Source: Lysobacter panacisoli (GTDB lineage: Bacteria > Pseudomonadota > Gammaproteobacteria > Xanthomonadales > Xanthomonadaceae). From it: a DNA stretch of 64,000 bases. Positions 28,779-37,641 of the stretch are shown here, in pieces. The number at the start of each line of letters is the position of its first letter. Within the stretch, counting starts at the first letter, position 1. The translations under genes were made by a program, and so were the position numbers. The stretch lies in the NCBI RefSeq assembly GCF_009765165.1, contig NZ_VLNU01000001.1, positions 930,001-994,000 on the forward strand, given 5' to 3'. Under the pieces are notes generated by a model that saw nothing but the letters and a program-made list of their open reading frames with translations, was not told the DNA's origin and ran no database searches.

Positions 28779-29189
28779 ATGCCCGCCTGGACCTGCCCGG
28801 ACTGCGGTCGCGTCTTCAACCGCGCCAACACGAAGCACCGCTGCGGCACGGGCGACCGCGCGGCGATGCTCGCACACAGGCCACCGCAGCTGGTGGCGCT
28901 GTACGAAGCGCTGGAGGACGCGGTGCGCGCGTTCGGCGGCGTCGAAGTGGTCACCCACGACCGCTACGCGCTTTTCCGCACCACGCGGGTCTTCGCCGAC
29001 GTGGTGTTCATGAAGGACGCACTGCGGCTGGCGCTGCAGCTCGACCGCGCCTTCGACGACCCGCGCTTCTTCAAGACCGTGCAGGACGCGCGCGGGCGGG
29101 TCCAGCAGGTAACACTGCTGCGCGACGGGGCGGACCTGGCGGCCGTGTTGCCCTGCCTGTGCGCGGCGCACACGTTCGCGGGCGGCTGA
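28779..29189 (+). CDS. DUF5655-like protein with N-terminal zinc ribbon
   Basis: A 136-residue cytoplasmic protein. The N-terminus has a zinc-ribbon-like CPDCGRVF and a later HRC, and the rest is the DUF5655 region (ALYEALEDAV, FADVVFMKDALRLALQLDR). No enzymatic motif is seen. The ATG at 28779 is preferred; a TTG at 28761 overlapping the deaminase stop is possible. Position suggests co-transcription with the deaminase, but no functional link is known. Confidence 0.75.
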   Translation: MPAWTCPDCGRVFNRANTKHRCGTGDRAAMLAHRPPQLVALYEALEDAVRAFGGVEVVTHDRYALFRTTRVFADVVFMKDALRLALQLDRAFDDPRFFKTVQDARGRVQQVTLLRDGADLAAVLPCLCAAHTFAGG

Positions 29190-29278
29190 TTCAACCCGGG
29201 CCACGCGCGGCGCATCCATCGTTGCAGGCCCGACTTCCGTCACTGGCCCGCCCGCCCCTTCCGCGCGACGATCCCGCC

Positions 29279-29980
29279 ATGCATCCCGCCTCCGGCTACC
29301 AGACCCGCCACGACGCCTGCGACGTGCTGGACACACACCGCCACGACGCCGCGTACGCGGCGCTGGTGCTCGACGGCAGCCACGTCGAGGCCAGTGCCGA
29401 CGGCCCGATCGCCTGCACGCCCGGGACGCTCGTGCTGCACCCGCGCTGGCACGCGCATGGCAACCGGTTCGGCCGGCAGGGCGCGAAGGTGGTCAACGTC
29501 GAACTCGACACCGCGCCCGCAAGGCTGCACGTGTTGCGCGTGCCCGACCTGCGCGAGGCCGCGGAGGTGTTCGTGCGCGCGCCGCAACGACTGGCCGAAC
29601 TGCTCGCCGCATGCGAGGTCGCATCCGCGCCGTCGTTGCCGGCGTGGCAGGTGGAATTCCTGTCCGCGCTGGAACACGACGAACTGGCGATGACCGAACT
29701 GGCACGCCGCGCGGGTGTCTCGCTGGCGCACGCCTCGCGCAGTTTCCTGAAGTCGCACGGCATGCCGCCGCAACTGCTGCGCCGCGAACTGCGCTGCCGG
29801 CGTGCGCTGGCGCTGCTCGGCGGCGACGCGTCGCTGGCACAGATCGCCGCCGATTCGGGCTTCGCCGACCAGAGCCACCTCAGCCGCAGCCTGCGCGAGG
29901 CTACCGGCAACACGCCTTCACGCCTTCGCCGGCAGATCAAATGCGTTCAAGACGCGAACCCGCGCGCGGCCGTCCAATAG
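29279..29980 (+). CDS. AraC-family transcriptional regulator
   Basis: Regulator of 233 residues with an N-terminal cupin-like sensor (His-rich YQTRHDACDVLDTHRHDAAYAALVL; HPRWHAHGNRFG; about 1-110) and a C-terminal double helix-turn-helix (about 140-225, LAQIAADSGFADQSHLSRSL). The start at 29279 is the first ATG before the cupin. It lies 41 bases upstream of the exported HExxH protein gene and may control it. The ligand is unknown. Confidence 0.88.
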   Translation: MHPASGYQTRHDACDVLDTHRHDAAYAALVLDGSHVEASADGPIACTPGTLVLHPRWHAHGNRFGRQGAKVVNVELDTAPARLHVLRVPDLREAAEVFVRAPQRLAELLAACEVASAPSLPAWQVEFLSALEHDELAMTELARRAGVSLAHASRSFLKSHGMPPQLLRRELRCRRALALLGGDASLAQIAADSGFADQSHLSRSLREATGNTPSRLRRQIKCVQDANPRAAVQ

Positions 29981-30021
29981 CGGCAACGGTGGCATTCCGC
30001 CCGCCGAACGGAAGGATCCCG

Positions 30022-31098
30022 ATGCGCTTCCCCCGCCTGAATTCCCTCGCCCTCGGCCTTGCGCTCGCCGCCACCGGCGCGCACGCCGCCACGCCCACCG
30101 AACCCGCCTCTTCGACCGAGGCGACCAAGGCCATCGCCGAATCGACCAGCGCCATCCTGCGCGGCGACAGCAGCGCTGCGGTGAAGGCGCTGGCGGCCGC
30201 GCCGGCCGACGGCTTCGTCGGCAAGGACGCGGACTATCGCGCCTGCATGGTGAAGCGCCTCGATGCCGCCGCGCCGGTGCACGCCACCGCCGACATCACC
30301 GATCCGTTCGCGCGCGGCGTGCTGGAGGACTACCAGGACTATTGGTGGCGTGCGATGGCCGTGCCGGCGCAGCGCGCGATGTTCGAGGCGATGCTGCTGC
30401 AGTCGCTACGCAAGCGGCTGGGCGTGTCCGCCGAGGCGGCGAAGGACATGGACGCGGTCGAACCGCTGCTGCAGCAGCGACTGCTCGATCGCGGCTACCA
30501 CGCGCAACTCGGCCGTACGATGCCGCTGCGCGAACTGATGATGTGGCGCAAGCAGGAAACGAAGCCCTGGCGCGTTGAGCTGCCCGATGGTCCGTACACG
30601 GTGAAGGTCGAGCTACTCGACGATTTCGTCAGCCGCGGCTGGACCTCGTACGGACGTTGCGAGCGTGGCTCGGCCGGCGGCTGGGCCACGGCCGAGGCGC
30701 TGTACGCCGTGGTGCCGAGCTACACCGAGGGCCTGGACAGCGAAGCATTCCGCGTCGTGTTCCTCGGCCACGAGACGCAGCACTTCGCCGACCAGAATGC
30801 GTTTCCCGGCCTCGCGCCGTGGGAACTGGAATACCGGGCCAAGCTGGTCGAACTGGCGCAGGCGCGCGAGGTCAGCGCGAAGCGTCTGGGCTACATGGTC
30901 ACGGCGCAGAGCGACGACATCGAATCGCCGCACACGTACGCCAACAAGCGCGTGGTCGCCGACCTGACCGCGCGACTGGGCGCGGCGCCGGACACGGTGG
31001 CGGTCGAGCGGTTGCAGCAGGCCGCTCGCGAGTTGCTGCTCGAGGACACGGCGCGACGCAAGGGCACGACTGCGCACGCGGATCCTGTCGCGCGATAA
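30022..31098 (+). CDS. Exported protein with HExxH motif, unrecognised family
   Basis: A 358-residue protein with a clear signal peptide (about 1-22, cleaved after AHA). Residues 23-180 are mostly helical. The C-terminal half has H250-E251-T-Q-H254 within FLGHETQHFADQ, followed by WELEYRAKLVEL (acidic residues 268-270), which is what a zinc metallopeptidase active site would look like. I recognise no named peptidase family, so activity is inferred from the motif only. It follows the AraC regulator by 41 bases and precedes osmC. Confidence 0.75.
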   Translation: MRFPRLNSLALGLALAATGAHAATPTEPASSTEATKAIAESTSAILRGDSSAAVKALAAAPADGFVGKDADYRACMVKRLDAAAPVHATADITDPFARGVLEDYQDYWWRAMAVPAQRAMFEAMLLQSLRKRLGVSAEAAKDMDAVEPLLQQRLLDRGYHAQLGRTMPLRELMMWRKQETKPWRVELPDGPYTVKVELLDDFVSRGWTSYGRCERGSAGGWATAEALYAVVPSYTEGLDSEAFRVVFLGHETQHFADQNAFPGLAPWELEYRAKLVELAQAREVSAKRLGYMVTAQSDDIESPHTYANKRVVADLTARLGAAPDTVAVERLQQAARELLLEDTARRKGTTAHADPVAR

Positions 31099-31141
31099 GG
31101 CGCTATGGCATGGTGGCGGCCCCACACCGCGAGCCGCCGCC

Positions 31142-31588
31142 ATGTCCGAACACATCGCTTCGATCCGCTGGAACCGCAACGGCCAGGCGTTCGATTACGA
31201 ACACTACCCGCGCGACCACGACATCCGCTTCGAACGCGGGCAGACGCTCAAGGGTTCAGCCGCTCCGGCCTACTTCGGTAGCGCCGATGGCGTGGACCCG
31301 GAGGAAATGCTGGTGGCGGCGCTGTCGTCCTGCCACATGCTCACGCTGCTCGCGGTCGCGGCGAAGAAGGGCTGGACGGTCGACACCTACGAGGACGATG
31401 CGGTCGGCACGCTCGGCAAGAACGCGGAGGGCCGCATGGCGGTCACGCACGTCACGCTGCGTCCGCGCATCGTGTTCGCCGACAAGGTGCCCGATGCACA
31501 GGAGCTGGAGAAGCTGCATGAATCCGCGCACCGCAACTGTTTCATTGCAAGCTCGGTGAAGACGGAAGTGGTGGTGGAGCCGCGCTGA
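31142..31588 (+). CDS. OsmC-family peroxiredoxin-like protein
   Basis: Cytoplasmic OsmC/Ohr superfamily protein of 148 residues that reduces organic or other hydroperoxides through two cysteines. Cys64 (ALSSCHMLTL) and Cys133 (HRNCFIASS) are at the expected places. The N-terminal strand and central helix match OsmC rather than Ohr. It is probably monocistronic and is followed by repeat DNA and the convergent hslU gene. Confidence 0.9.
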   Translation: MSEHIASIRWNRNGQAFDYEHYPRDHDIRFERGQTLKGSAAPAYFGSADGVDPEEMLVAALSSCHMLTLLAVAAKKGWTVDTYEDDAVGTLGKNAEGRMAVTHVTLRPRIVFADKVPDAQELEKLHESAHRNCFIASSVKTEVVVEPR

Positions 31589-31595
31589 GGCGCGC

Positions 31596-31748
31596 CCCCT
31601 CTCCCTGGCCGCTTCGCGGCCTGTCCCTCTCAGCTCTGCACTCCCTGCGGTCGCCGCAAGGGGAGAGGGACACACACATGCGTGTCGCTGCTGATCTGCT
31701 TTTCCTTCTCCCCTCGCGGGAGAAGGTGCCCGAAGGGCGGAAGAGGGG
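31596..31748. repeat. Composite palindromic repeat, copy B (inverted relative to copy A)
   Basis: Two modules, 31596-31669 (74 bp) and 31703-31748 (46 bp), separated by 33 bp. By eye they match the reverse complements of 1440-1513 and 1344-1389 at 71/74 and 43/46 positions. The element fills most of the gap between convergent osmC and hslU. The spacer differs from copy A, so the modules and not the spacer are conserved. Confidence 0.85.
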
Positions 31749-31779
31749 GACGCGCGAAACGCGTACTCAGCCCGTGCGC

Positions 31780-33171
31780 TTACAGAATGTACCGGCTCAG
31801 ATCCGGATCCTGCACCAGCTCGCCCAGGTGCGTGTCCACGTAAGCGCGATCGATGGCGAGCGTCTGCCCGTCGCGGTCCGGCGCTTCGTAGCTCAGGGTG
31901 TCGAGCAGGCGTTCGAGCACCGTGTGCAGTCGACGCGCGCCGATGTTCTCCTGCCGCTCGTTGACCTGCGCGGCGATCTCGGCGAGGCGCTCCACCGCAT
32001 CGGCGGTGAACGTCAACCCCACGCCTTCGGTGCGCAGCAGTTCGATGTACTGCGTGGTCAGCGCGGCCTTGGGTTCGGTAAGGATGCGCACGAAATCGTC
32101 CTTGCTCAGCGCCGTCAGCTCCACTCGGATCGGGAATCGGCCCTGCAGTTCCGGGATCAGGTCGCTGGGCTTGGCCAGGTGGAACGCGCCCGATGCGATG
32201 AACAGGATGTGGTCGGTCTTCACCGGGCCGTACTTGGTGCTCACGGTGGAACCCTCGACCAGCGGCAGCAGGTCGCGCTGCACGCCTTCGCGGCTCACGT
32301 CGCCACCGGTCATACCGGTCTCGCTGCGCTTGGCGACCTTGTCGATCTCGTCGATGAACACGATGCCGTGCTGCTCGCACGCTTCGATCGCGGCCTCGCG
32401 CACATCGTCCTCGTTGACCAGCTTGCCGGCTTCCTCTTCGGTCAGCTGCGAGCGTGCGGCGCGGATCGCGAGCGTCTTCTTGTGCGTCTTGGCACCGGCG
32501 ACCTGCGAGAACATCTGGCGCAGCTGCTGGCCCATTTCCTCCATGCCGGGCGGCGCCATGATGTCGACGCCGACGTTCAACGCCGTCTCGATCTCGATCT
32601 CGCGGTCGTCCAGCGCGCCGCTGCGCAGCTGCTTGCGCAGCTTGGCGCGGGTCTCGTTGTCCTGCGAGGACGGCTCGTCCTTCGCCGCTTCGTGGGGATT
32701 GAACCCGAACACGCTCGGCGCATCGCCCTGGCGGCGTGGCAGCAGCGCATCGAGGATGCGCTCTTCCGCGCGTTCCTCGGCCTGCGTGCGCACGCGCTGC
32801 TTGGCCTGCTCGCGGTAGAGCTTGACCGCGGTGTCGGCGAGGTCGCGCACGATCTGCTCGACGTCCTTTCCGACGTAGCCGACCTCGGTGAAGCGCGTCG
32901 CTTCGACCTTCACGAACGGCGCGTTCGCCAGCGTGGCGAGGCGACGCGCGATCTCGGTCTTGCCGACGCCGGTCGGGCCGATCATCAGGATGTTCTTCGG
33001 CATCACTTCGTTGCGCAGGTCGGCGGGCAGCTGCATGCGCCGCCAGCGATTGCGCAGCGCGATGGCGACCGCGCGCTTGGCCGAATGCTGGCCCACGATG
33101 TGGCGGTCGAGCTCCTGCACGATCTCGCGCGGAGTCATGGTGGCGTTGGAGGTATCGGGCTTGATGGGCAT
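31780..33171 (-). CDS. hslU: ATP-dependent protease ATPase subunit HslU
   Basis: AAA+ unfoldase of 463 residues that feeds substrates into HslV. Walker A is GPTGVGKT (65-72), Walker B IVFIDEID, and the I-domain (about 140-260) carries [14 protein letters not shown]. The C-terminus ends DLSRYIL, the tail that inserts into HslV. The start at 33171 is the most likely; ATG 33138 (MTPREIVQ) is an alternative, and neither has a strong Shine-Dalgarno sequence. It lies 128 bases after hslV, wider than the usual hslV-hslU spacing. Confidence 0.96.
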   Translation of the reverse strand: MPIKPDTSNATMTPREIVQELDRHIVGQHSAKRAVAIALRNRWRRMQLPADLRNEVMPKNILMIGPTGVGKTEIARRLATLANAPFVKVEATRFTEVGYVGKDVEQIVRDLADTAVKLYREQAKQRVRTQAEERAEERILDALLPRRQGDAPSVFGFNPHEAAKDEPSSQDNETRAKLRKQLRSGALDDREIEIETALNVGVDIMAPPGMEEMGQQLRQMFSQVAGAKTHKKTLAIRAARSQLTEEEAGKLVNEDDVREAAIEACEQHGIVFIDEIDKVAKRSETGMTGGDVSREGVQRDLLPLVEGSTVSTKYGPVKTDHILFIASGAFHLAKPSDLIPELQGRFPIRVELTALSKDDFVRILTEPKAALTTQYIELLRTEGVGLTFTADAVERLAEIAAQVNERQENIGARRLHTVLERLLDTLSYEAPDRDGQTLAIDRAYVDTHLGELVQDPDLSRYIL

Positions 33172-33299
33172 GTCGTGGTTTGTCCGGTTCGCTTGCGTCT
33201 CAAGCATGCCTCGCGGCGGCGGAGTCGAAAGCGATGGGGATGGAATTCGGGTCCTTCGACGTCGCGCCTGTGGCGCCACGCACAGGACGAACGTGGCGG

Positions 33300-33851
33300 T
33301 CAGAGTTCCTCGACCACCACGTTCCGGTTCGTGTAGATGCAGACGTCGCCTGCGATGTTGATCGCTTCGGTCGCGATGGTGCGCGCGTCGAGCTGCGTGT
33401 GCGCGATCAATGCGCGCGCGGCGGACAGCGCATACATGCCGCCGGAACCGATCGCGATGATGCCGTCCTCAGGCTCGATCACGTCGCCGGTGCCGCTGAT
33501 GATCAGCGATGTTTCCCGGTCGGCGACGGCAAGCAGTGCTTCGAGCTTGCCCAGGCGGCGTTCGGTCCGCCAGTCCTTGGCGAGTTCGACGGCGGCGCGG
33601 GTGAGCTGGCCGTGTTTTTCGAGCTTGGCTTCGAACAGCTCGAACAGCGTGAACGCATCGGCGGCGGCACCGGCGAAACCGGCCAGCACCTGGCCGTCGC
33701 GGCCGAGGCGTCGCACCTTGCGCGCGTTGGCCTTCATCACCGTGTGGCCGAGCGTGACCTGGCCGTCGCCGGCCACGGCCACGCGGCCATCGCGGCGCAC
33801 CGACACGATCGTGGTGGCGTGGAAAACGTTGGGGTTCTGGCTCGGGTCCAT
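33300..33851 (-). CDS. hslV: ATP-dependent protease peptidase subunit HslV, with propeptide
   Basis: Threonine peptidase of 183 residues forming the double-hexamer core of HslUV. In E. coli the mature protein begins directly after Met with the catalytic Thr of TTIVSV. Here the only start upstream with a good ribosome site (GGAGGTCGC before ATG 33851) adds 12 residues ([12 protein letters not shown]), so Thr13 must be exposed by propeptide removal. The rest ([28 protein letters not shown]) is standard HslV. Confidence 0.95.
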   Translation of the reverse strand: MDPSQNPNVFHATTIVSVRRDGRVAVAGDGQVTLGHTVMKANARKVRRLGRDGQVLAGFAGAAADAFTLFELFEAKLEKHGQLTRAAVELAKDWRTERRLGKLEALLAVADRETSLIISGTGDVIEPEDGIIAIGSGGMYALSAARALIAHTQLDARTIATEAINIAGDVCIYTNRNVVVEEL

Positions 33852-33946
33852 GCGACCTCCGGGGGAATGCCCATTGGGGTGGGGGCGCGCGTGGACGGGT
33901 TCAAGCACCGCTGTCGCGAGCGAGGCGACGGCAGGCCGATGGGCGG

Positions 33947-34147
33947 TCAGAGCCGGGCGTTCTTCGGGCTGTCGGGCTCGGGTTCGATGCCCCAGTCGAG
34001 ATACCAGTCCTCGCCCTGCGTCTCGACCGGATGCATCACGCGGCCGGAGCCGTTGCCGCAGGCGAGCGAATCGCCCGGGCAATAGCGGTCGCAGCCCCAG
34101 CAGATCCGCTCGGGGTGCTTCGGGTTCAAGGGAAACTTCTTCGCCAT
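33947..34147 (-). CDS. DUF3079 protein
   Basis: A 66-residue protein beginning [23 protein letters not shown]. Four cysteines ([17 protein letters not shown]) suggest a small metal-binding site. It belongs to the DUF3079 family; no function is known. It lies on the same strand between xerC and hslV but is separated from both by about 95-140 bases. Confidence 0.8.
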   Translation of the reverse strand: MAKKFPLNPKHPERICWGCDRYCPGDSLACGNGSGRVMHPVETQGEDWYLDWGIEPEPDSPKNARL

Positions 34148-34286
34148 CGCCGCAACCTCCGGCCGTCTTTGCGATGAAGGCTAGCGAGCCGCAGCGGCAT
34201 GGCCTTGATGCGCGTCAACCAGCGCCGTGCAGGCGGTGGCGAGGCCGCGTACGCGCGCTCGCGCGGCGGCGATGTTCAGTCGCGCG

Positions 34287-35213
34287 TCAGCCCTTGCGCT
34301 TCGCGCGCGGGTGCGCGGCGTCGTACACCTTGGCCAGGTGCTGGTAGTCCAGGTGCGTATAGATCTGCGTGGTGGCGATGTCGGCATGGCCGAGCAGTTC
34401 CTGCACGCCGCGCAGGTCGCCGGAAGATTCGAGGATGTGGCTGGCGAAGGAATGTCGCAGCAGGTGCGGATGCACGCGCTTGAACAATCCCTGCTGTTGC
34501 GCGAGATGGCGCAGGCGCAGCTGCACCGCGCGCGGCGTGATCGGCGTGCCGCCACGACCGGGGAACACCGGCGCATCGCTGGCGGCGCCGGTCGATGCAC
34601 GCCATTCCGCCAGTGCGGCGCGCGCGTGCGAACCGACCGGCACGCTGCGCTGCTTGCTGCCCTTGCCGAGCACGCTGACGAGCGCGTCGGCCAGGTCGAT
34701 GTCGCGCCAGCGCAGCGCGCACAGTTCCGACAGGCGCAGCCCGGAGGAATAGAACAGTTCGAGCAGCGCGCGATCGCGCAGTCCCAGCGGCGCGTCGGTC
34801 GGCACTTCGACCAGCGCCTTGGCTTCGTCGGGATCGAGCACCTGCGGCAGCTTGCGCGGTGCCTTGGGCGAGCGGATCGATGCGGCGGGACTTGCCGCAA
34901 TGCGACCCTGCTTCACCAGCCATCCATAGAAGCTGCGACACGCGGACAGGCGACGCTGCAGGCTCTTGGGCGACAGGCCGCGACGATGTTCCGCGGCGAC
35001 GAAACCACGCAGTTGTTCGACGTGCAGGCTCGCGACCTCACCGCCCTGCACCTGCGCCCAGCCTTCCAGCGCGACCAGATCGCGCTGGTACGCATCGAGC
35101 GTGTGCGCGGACATGCGCCGCTCGACCTTCAGGTGCGCGAGGAACGCAGCGACGTTCACGTCGCGCACGCTCGTTGCGTCGTCGGCGGGTGTGCTGGCAG
35201 CGTTCGCGGGCAT
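34287..35213 (-). CDS. xerC: Tyrosine recombinase XerC
   Basis: Site-specific recombinase of 308 residues that resolves chromosome dimers at dif together with XerD. The SAM-like N-terminal domain (about 20-105) is followed by the catalytic domain with R160 (SGLRLSEL), K184 (GKGSKQR), H250-x2-R253 (HLLRHSFASH), H276 (LGHADIATT) and Tyr285. Context lptM-dapF-DUF484-xerC is conserved in gammaproteobacteria and supports XerC rather than XerD or an integron integrase. The start at 35213 lies 17 bases after DUF484. Confidence 0.95.
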   Translation of the reverse strand: MPANAASTPADDATSVRDVNVAAFLAHLKVERRMSAHTLDAYQRDLVALEGWAQVQGGEVASLHVEQLRGFVAAEHRRGLSPKSLQRRLSACRSFYGWLVKQGRIAASPAASIRSPKAPRKLPQVLDPDEAKALVEVPTDAPLGLRDRALLELFYSSGLRLSELCALRWRDIDLADALVSVLGKGSKQRSVPVGSHARAALAEWRASTGAASDAPVFPGRGGTPITPRAVQLRLRHLAQQQGLFKRVHPHLLRHSFASHILESSGDLRGVQELLGHADIATTQIYTHLDYQHLAKVYDAAHPRAKRKG

Positions 35214-35230
35214 GATCGCCGTGCGCAGGA

Positions 35231-35899
35231 TCAGCCGAAGCGTTTGAGCGCCGTCGCCAGCGACTCGCCCATCATGCGCAGGAACAGCGTGCCCATGCCG
35301 GGGAAGAAACGGTTCGTGTCGCGACTGCCGACAGCGACCAGGCCCACCCCGCGCAGCGGCAACAGCGCGGTGGACTGCACTTCCTCGGCGCGCTCGCCGT
35401 ACAGCAGTTCGTGCTTCTGCGGTTGCAGGCGGCCACACAAGGGTTCGCCATCGGTGAGGCAATCGCGGAACGGTTGCAGGCGCGCATCGTCCTGCGCGAC
35501 GACCTGCAGCCAGTCGGCGTCCAGGCCTTCCACTGGATGGAACATCACCAGCCGCACCAGATCGCCATTGAAATCCTCCGCCAGGCTCGCGGCCATCGCG
35601 CGCAGCGTGTCGGCCGCACTGCCCTGGCGCATCAGCGCCAGCGTGAGCTGGTGCGTGCGCACGGACAGACGTTCGTTCTCCTGCGCGTTGGCGTACAGCT
35701 CCTGCAGGCGACGCGAGAGTTCGCGGTTCTTGTCGCGCAGCACTTCGAGCTGGTAACTCGCGAGCGAGGACGCCGACCCTTCCTCGCGCGGCACGACCAG
35801 GCTCAGCGCCAGGTCGGGGAACTGCTGCAGGAAGCGCGGGTGCCGGCGCAGCCAGGCTGCGACTTCGTGCGCGCCCAGCTTCTCCGTCGTCTCAGTCAT
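35231..35899 (-). CDS. DUF484 family protein
   Basis: Cytoplasmic protein of 222 residues with an N-terminal helical part ([22 protein letters not shown]), a central coiled coil (about 55-90) and a C-terminal GAF-like domain. Its function is not established, but it is always found between dapF and xerC in this group. It overlaps the end of dapF by eight bases and ends 17 bases before xerC, so it is part of that operon. Confidence 0.9.
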   Translation of the reverse strand: MTETTEKLGAHEVAAWLRRHPRFLQQFPDLALSLVVPREEGSASSLASYQLEVLRDKNRELSRRLQELYANAQENERLSVRTHQLTLALMRQGSAADTLRAMAASLAEDFNGDLVRLVMFHPVEGLDADWLQVVAQDDARLQPFRDCLTDGEPLCGRLQPQKHELLYGERAEEVQSTALLPLRGVGLVAVGSRDTNRFFPGMGTLFLRMMGESLATALKRFG

Positions 35900-36785
35900 G
35901 GGTCCATTCCCCTTCGAATACGAATGCAGTCGGCCCCGACATGGTCAGCGGTGCGTCATCGGCGGGCCACGCGATGCGCAGGTCGCCGCCCGGCAGTGCG
36001 ACGGTGACTTCGCGATCGATGCGACCGCGTCGCATCAGCACCGCAGCCGCCGCACACGCGCCGCTGCCGCAGGCCAGCGTCTCACCGACGCCGCGTTCGT
36101 ACACGCGCAGGCGGATGCGGTCGCGCGATTCCACGCGGGCGAAACCGACGTTCACCGATTCGGGGAACGCCGGATGCGACTGCAGCATCGGCGCGACGAT
36201 CTCGACCGGTGCATTGTCGATGTCGTCGACCTCGATCACCGCGTGCGGGTTGCCCATCGACACCGCGCCGAAAGTGAACACCGCATCGTCGCGGTACAGC
36301 ACGTACTCGTCCTGCGCGCCTTCGAAACCGTGCAACGGGATGCTGGCCGGCGAGAAGCGTGGCAGTCCCATCACGATGCGGTACGCACCGCCGCCGAGAT
36401 GGGTCACCGCATGTGCGCCGACCGGACTGTCGAGGGTGAATTCCGCCGGCAGCGGCGCGTTGCGGCGGCGCGCATCGCGCACCACCCACGCGGCGATGCA
36501 GCGCGCGCCGTTGCCGCATTGCTGCGACGAGGAGCCGTCGGCGTTCCAGATGCGATAGCGCGCGACCGCGGTGCCGCCTTGAGCGTCCTCGACGGTGAGG
36601 ATCTGGTCGCAGCCGACGCCAGTGTGCCGGTTGGCCAGCGCGCGGCACAGATCGGGCGAAGGCGCGCTCACGCCACCGCGCAGGTCCAGCACGACGAAGT
36701 CGTTACCGGCGCCGTGCATCTTGCTGAAGCGCACGCTCGCGCGCGGCGCCGGCGAGGAATCAACCGCGGCCGCCATCGTCATCAC
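35892..36785 (-). CDS. dapF: Diaminopimelate epimerase
   Basis: PLP-independent epimerase of 297 residues converting LL- to meso-diaminopimelate for lysine and peptidoglycan synthesis. Catalytic cysteines are Cys90 (QQCGNGARC) and Cys239 ([11 protein letters not shown]). [15 protein letters not shown] is the N-terminal signature. ATGs at 36785, 36782 and 36776 are all possible starts, and AAGGG just upstream cannot separate them. The gene overlaps the end of lptM by up to 26 bases. Confidence 0.96.
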   Translation of the reverse strand: MMTMAAAVDSSPAPRASVRFSKMHGAGNDFVVLDLRGGVSAPSPDLCRALANRHTGVGCDQILTVEDAQGGTAVARYRIWNADGSSSQQCGNGARCIAAWVVRDARRRNAPLPAEFTLDSPVGAHAVTHLGGGAYRIVMGLPRFSPASIPLHGFEGAQDEYVLYRDDAVFTFGAVSMGNPHAVIEVDDIDNAPVEIVAPMLQSHPAFPESVNVGFARVESRDRIRLRVYERGVGETLACGSGACAAAAVLMRRGRIDREVTVALPGGDLRIAWPADDAPLTMSGPTAFVFEGEWTHD

Positions 36786-37047
36786 CCTTGGACGGTTCGT
36801 CCGTCGGTTCGGTCGGCACCGGCGTGGCCGGGGTGTCGCTCTCCGGTTCGGCGTCGCTGTCCGTCGCCTCGGCCGGCGGCATCGCGACGTTGGGGTTGTC
36901 GCCGGGCGGCAGCGTCGACGGATCGACCGGGATGTCCTTCGGCGGCAGGATCAACGGGCCCTTGTTGCCGCAACCGGCCAGCAACAGCGGCAGGGCGAGC
37001 AGCGAGAGGACGGCGACCGTGATTCTCTTGGCGGGGCGTGCATTCAT
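36760..37047 (-). CDS. lptM: LptM (YifL-type) outer-membrane lipoprotein
   Basis: Lipoprotein of 95 residues. The lipobox LAGC puts the lipidated Cys at 26, directly followed by [10 protein letters not shown], the conserved sequence of LptM, which assists maturation of the LptDE lipopolysaccharide translocon. The remainder is an acidic Pro/Asp/Glu-rich tail, longer than in E. coli. It starts the lptM-dapF-DUF484-xerC operon and overlaps dapF. Confidence 0.9.
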   Translation of the reverse strand: MNARPAKRITVAVLSLLALPLLLAGCGNKGPLILPPKDIPVDPSTLPPGDNPNVAMPPAEATDSDAEPESDTPATPVPTEPTDEPSKGDDDGGRG

Positions 37048-37087
37048 GCCCGCAGTGTAGCCCGCACGGATGAACGATTCGACGCCG

Positions 37088-37501
37088 TCAGCCTTTCGGC
37101 GGCGGTTCCGGGCGTGCCCACAGCCAGATCGCGACGACGGTCATGATCGCGGTGCCGGTCGCGGCCATCCACCAGCGCGGCGCGGTGAGGAACATGATCA
37201 CGGCGCACAGGGCCATCATCGTCACGGCCAGGCCCTTGGCGCGGCGGCTGACCGCACCGTGCGCTTCCCAGTCGCGGATGATCGGCCCGAACTGGCGGTG
37301 CGCCAGCAGCCAGTCATGCAGCTTGCGCGATCCGCGCGCGGCGGCGAACGCGGACAGCAGCACGAATGGCACGGTCGGCAAACCCGGCACGACGATGCCG
37401 ATCAGGCCCAGCGCGAGGGCAGCGTAGGCGAGCAGCCACCAGGCCCAGCGGAAGCGGACCTTGGGTTGCGACGTCGTGGGTGGCGGGGAATTCGTGTTCA
37501 C
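37088..37501 (-). CDS. DUF454 (YbaN-like) membrane protein
   Basis: Inner-membrane protein of 137 residues with three or four hydrophobic helices. The helix with GLIGIVVPGLPTVPFVLLSAF followed by a charged RGSRKLHDWLL stretch is diagnostic for DUF454/YbaN. Function is unknown. It uses a GTG start at 37501; no ATG exists near that end. It lies 40 bases upstream of lptM on the same strand and may be co-transcribed with it, while repeat DNA separates it from the S9 peptidase gene. Confidence 0.85.
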   Translation of the reverse strand: MNTNSPPPTTSQPKVRFRWAWWLLAYAALALGLIGIVVPGLPTVPFVLLSAFAAARGSRKLHDWLLAHRQFGPIIRDWEAHGAVSRRAKGLAVTMMALCAVIMFLTAPRWWMAATGTAIMTVVAIWLWARPEPPPKG

Positions 37502-37519
37502 GTCAGATCGGATCGAAGT

Positions 37520-37634
37520 CTCCCTCCCCTGCTGCTGGGGAGGGTTGAGGACGGGAGCCGCATCGCGGCGAGCTCGGGCGCCGGCGCCTTCGTACCCCCT
37601 CCCAACCTCCCCCTGCGAGCAGGGGGAGGAGCGG
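37520..37634. repeat. Palindromic repeat pair, copy F
   Basis: Two GC-rich palindromes, 37520-37548 (built on CCCTCCCC / GGGGAGGG) and 37593-37634 (CCTCCCCCTGC / GCAGGGGGAGG), fill the gap between the DUF454 gene and the S9 peptidase gene. The second closely resembles the module at 46909-46952 inside the soeA-like gene. As a hairpin pair it may end transcription of the peptidase gene. Confidence 0.75.
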
Positions 37635-37641
37635 ATCACGC

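Noticed and set aside
31596..31748. Repeat clusters as a CRISPR array
   Set aside because: The modules are palindromic, few, of unequal length and without regular spacers or cas genes.
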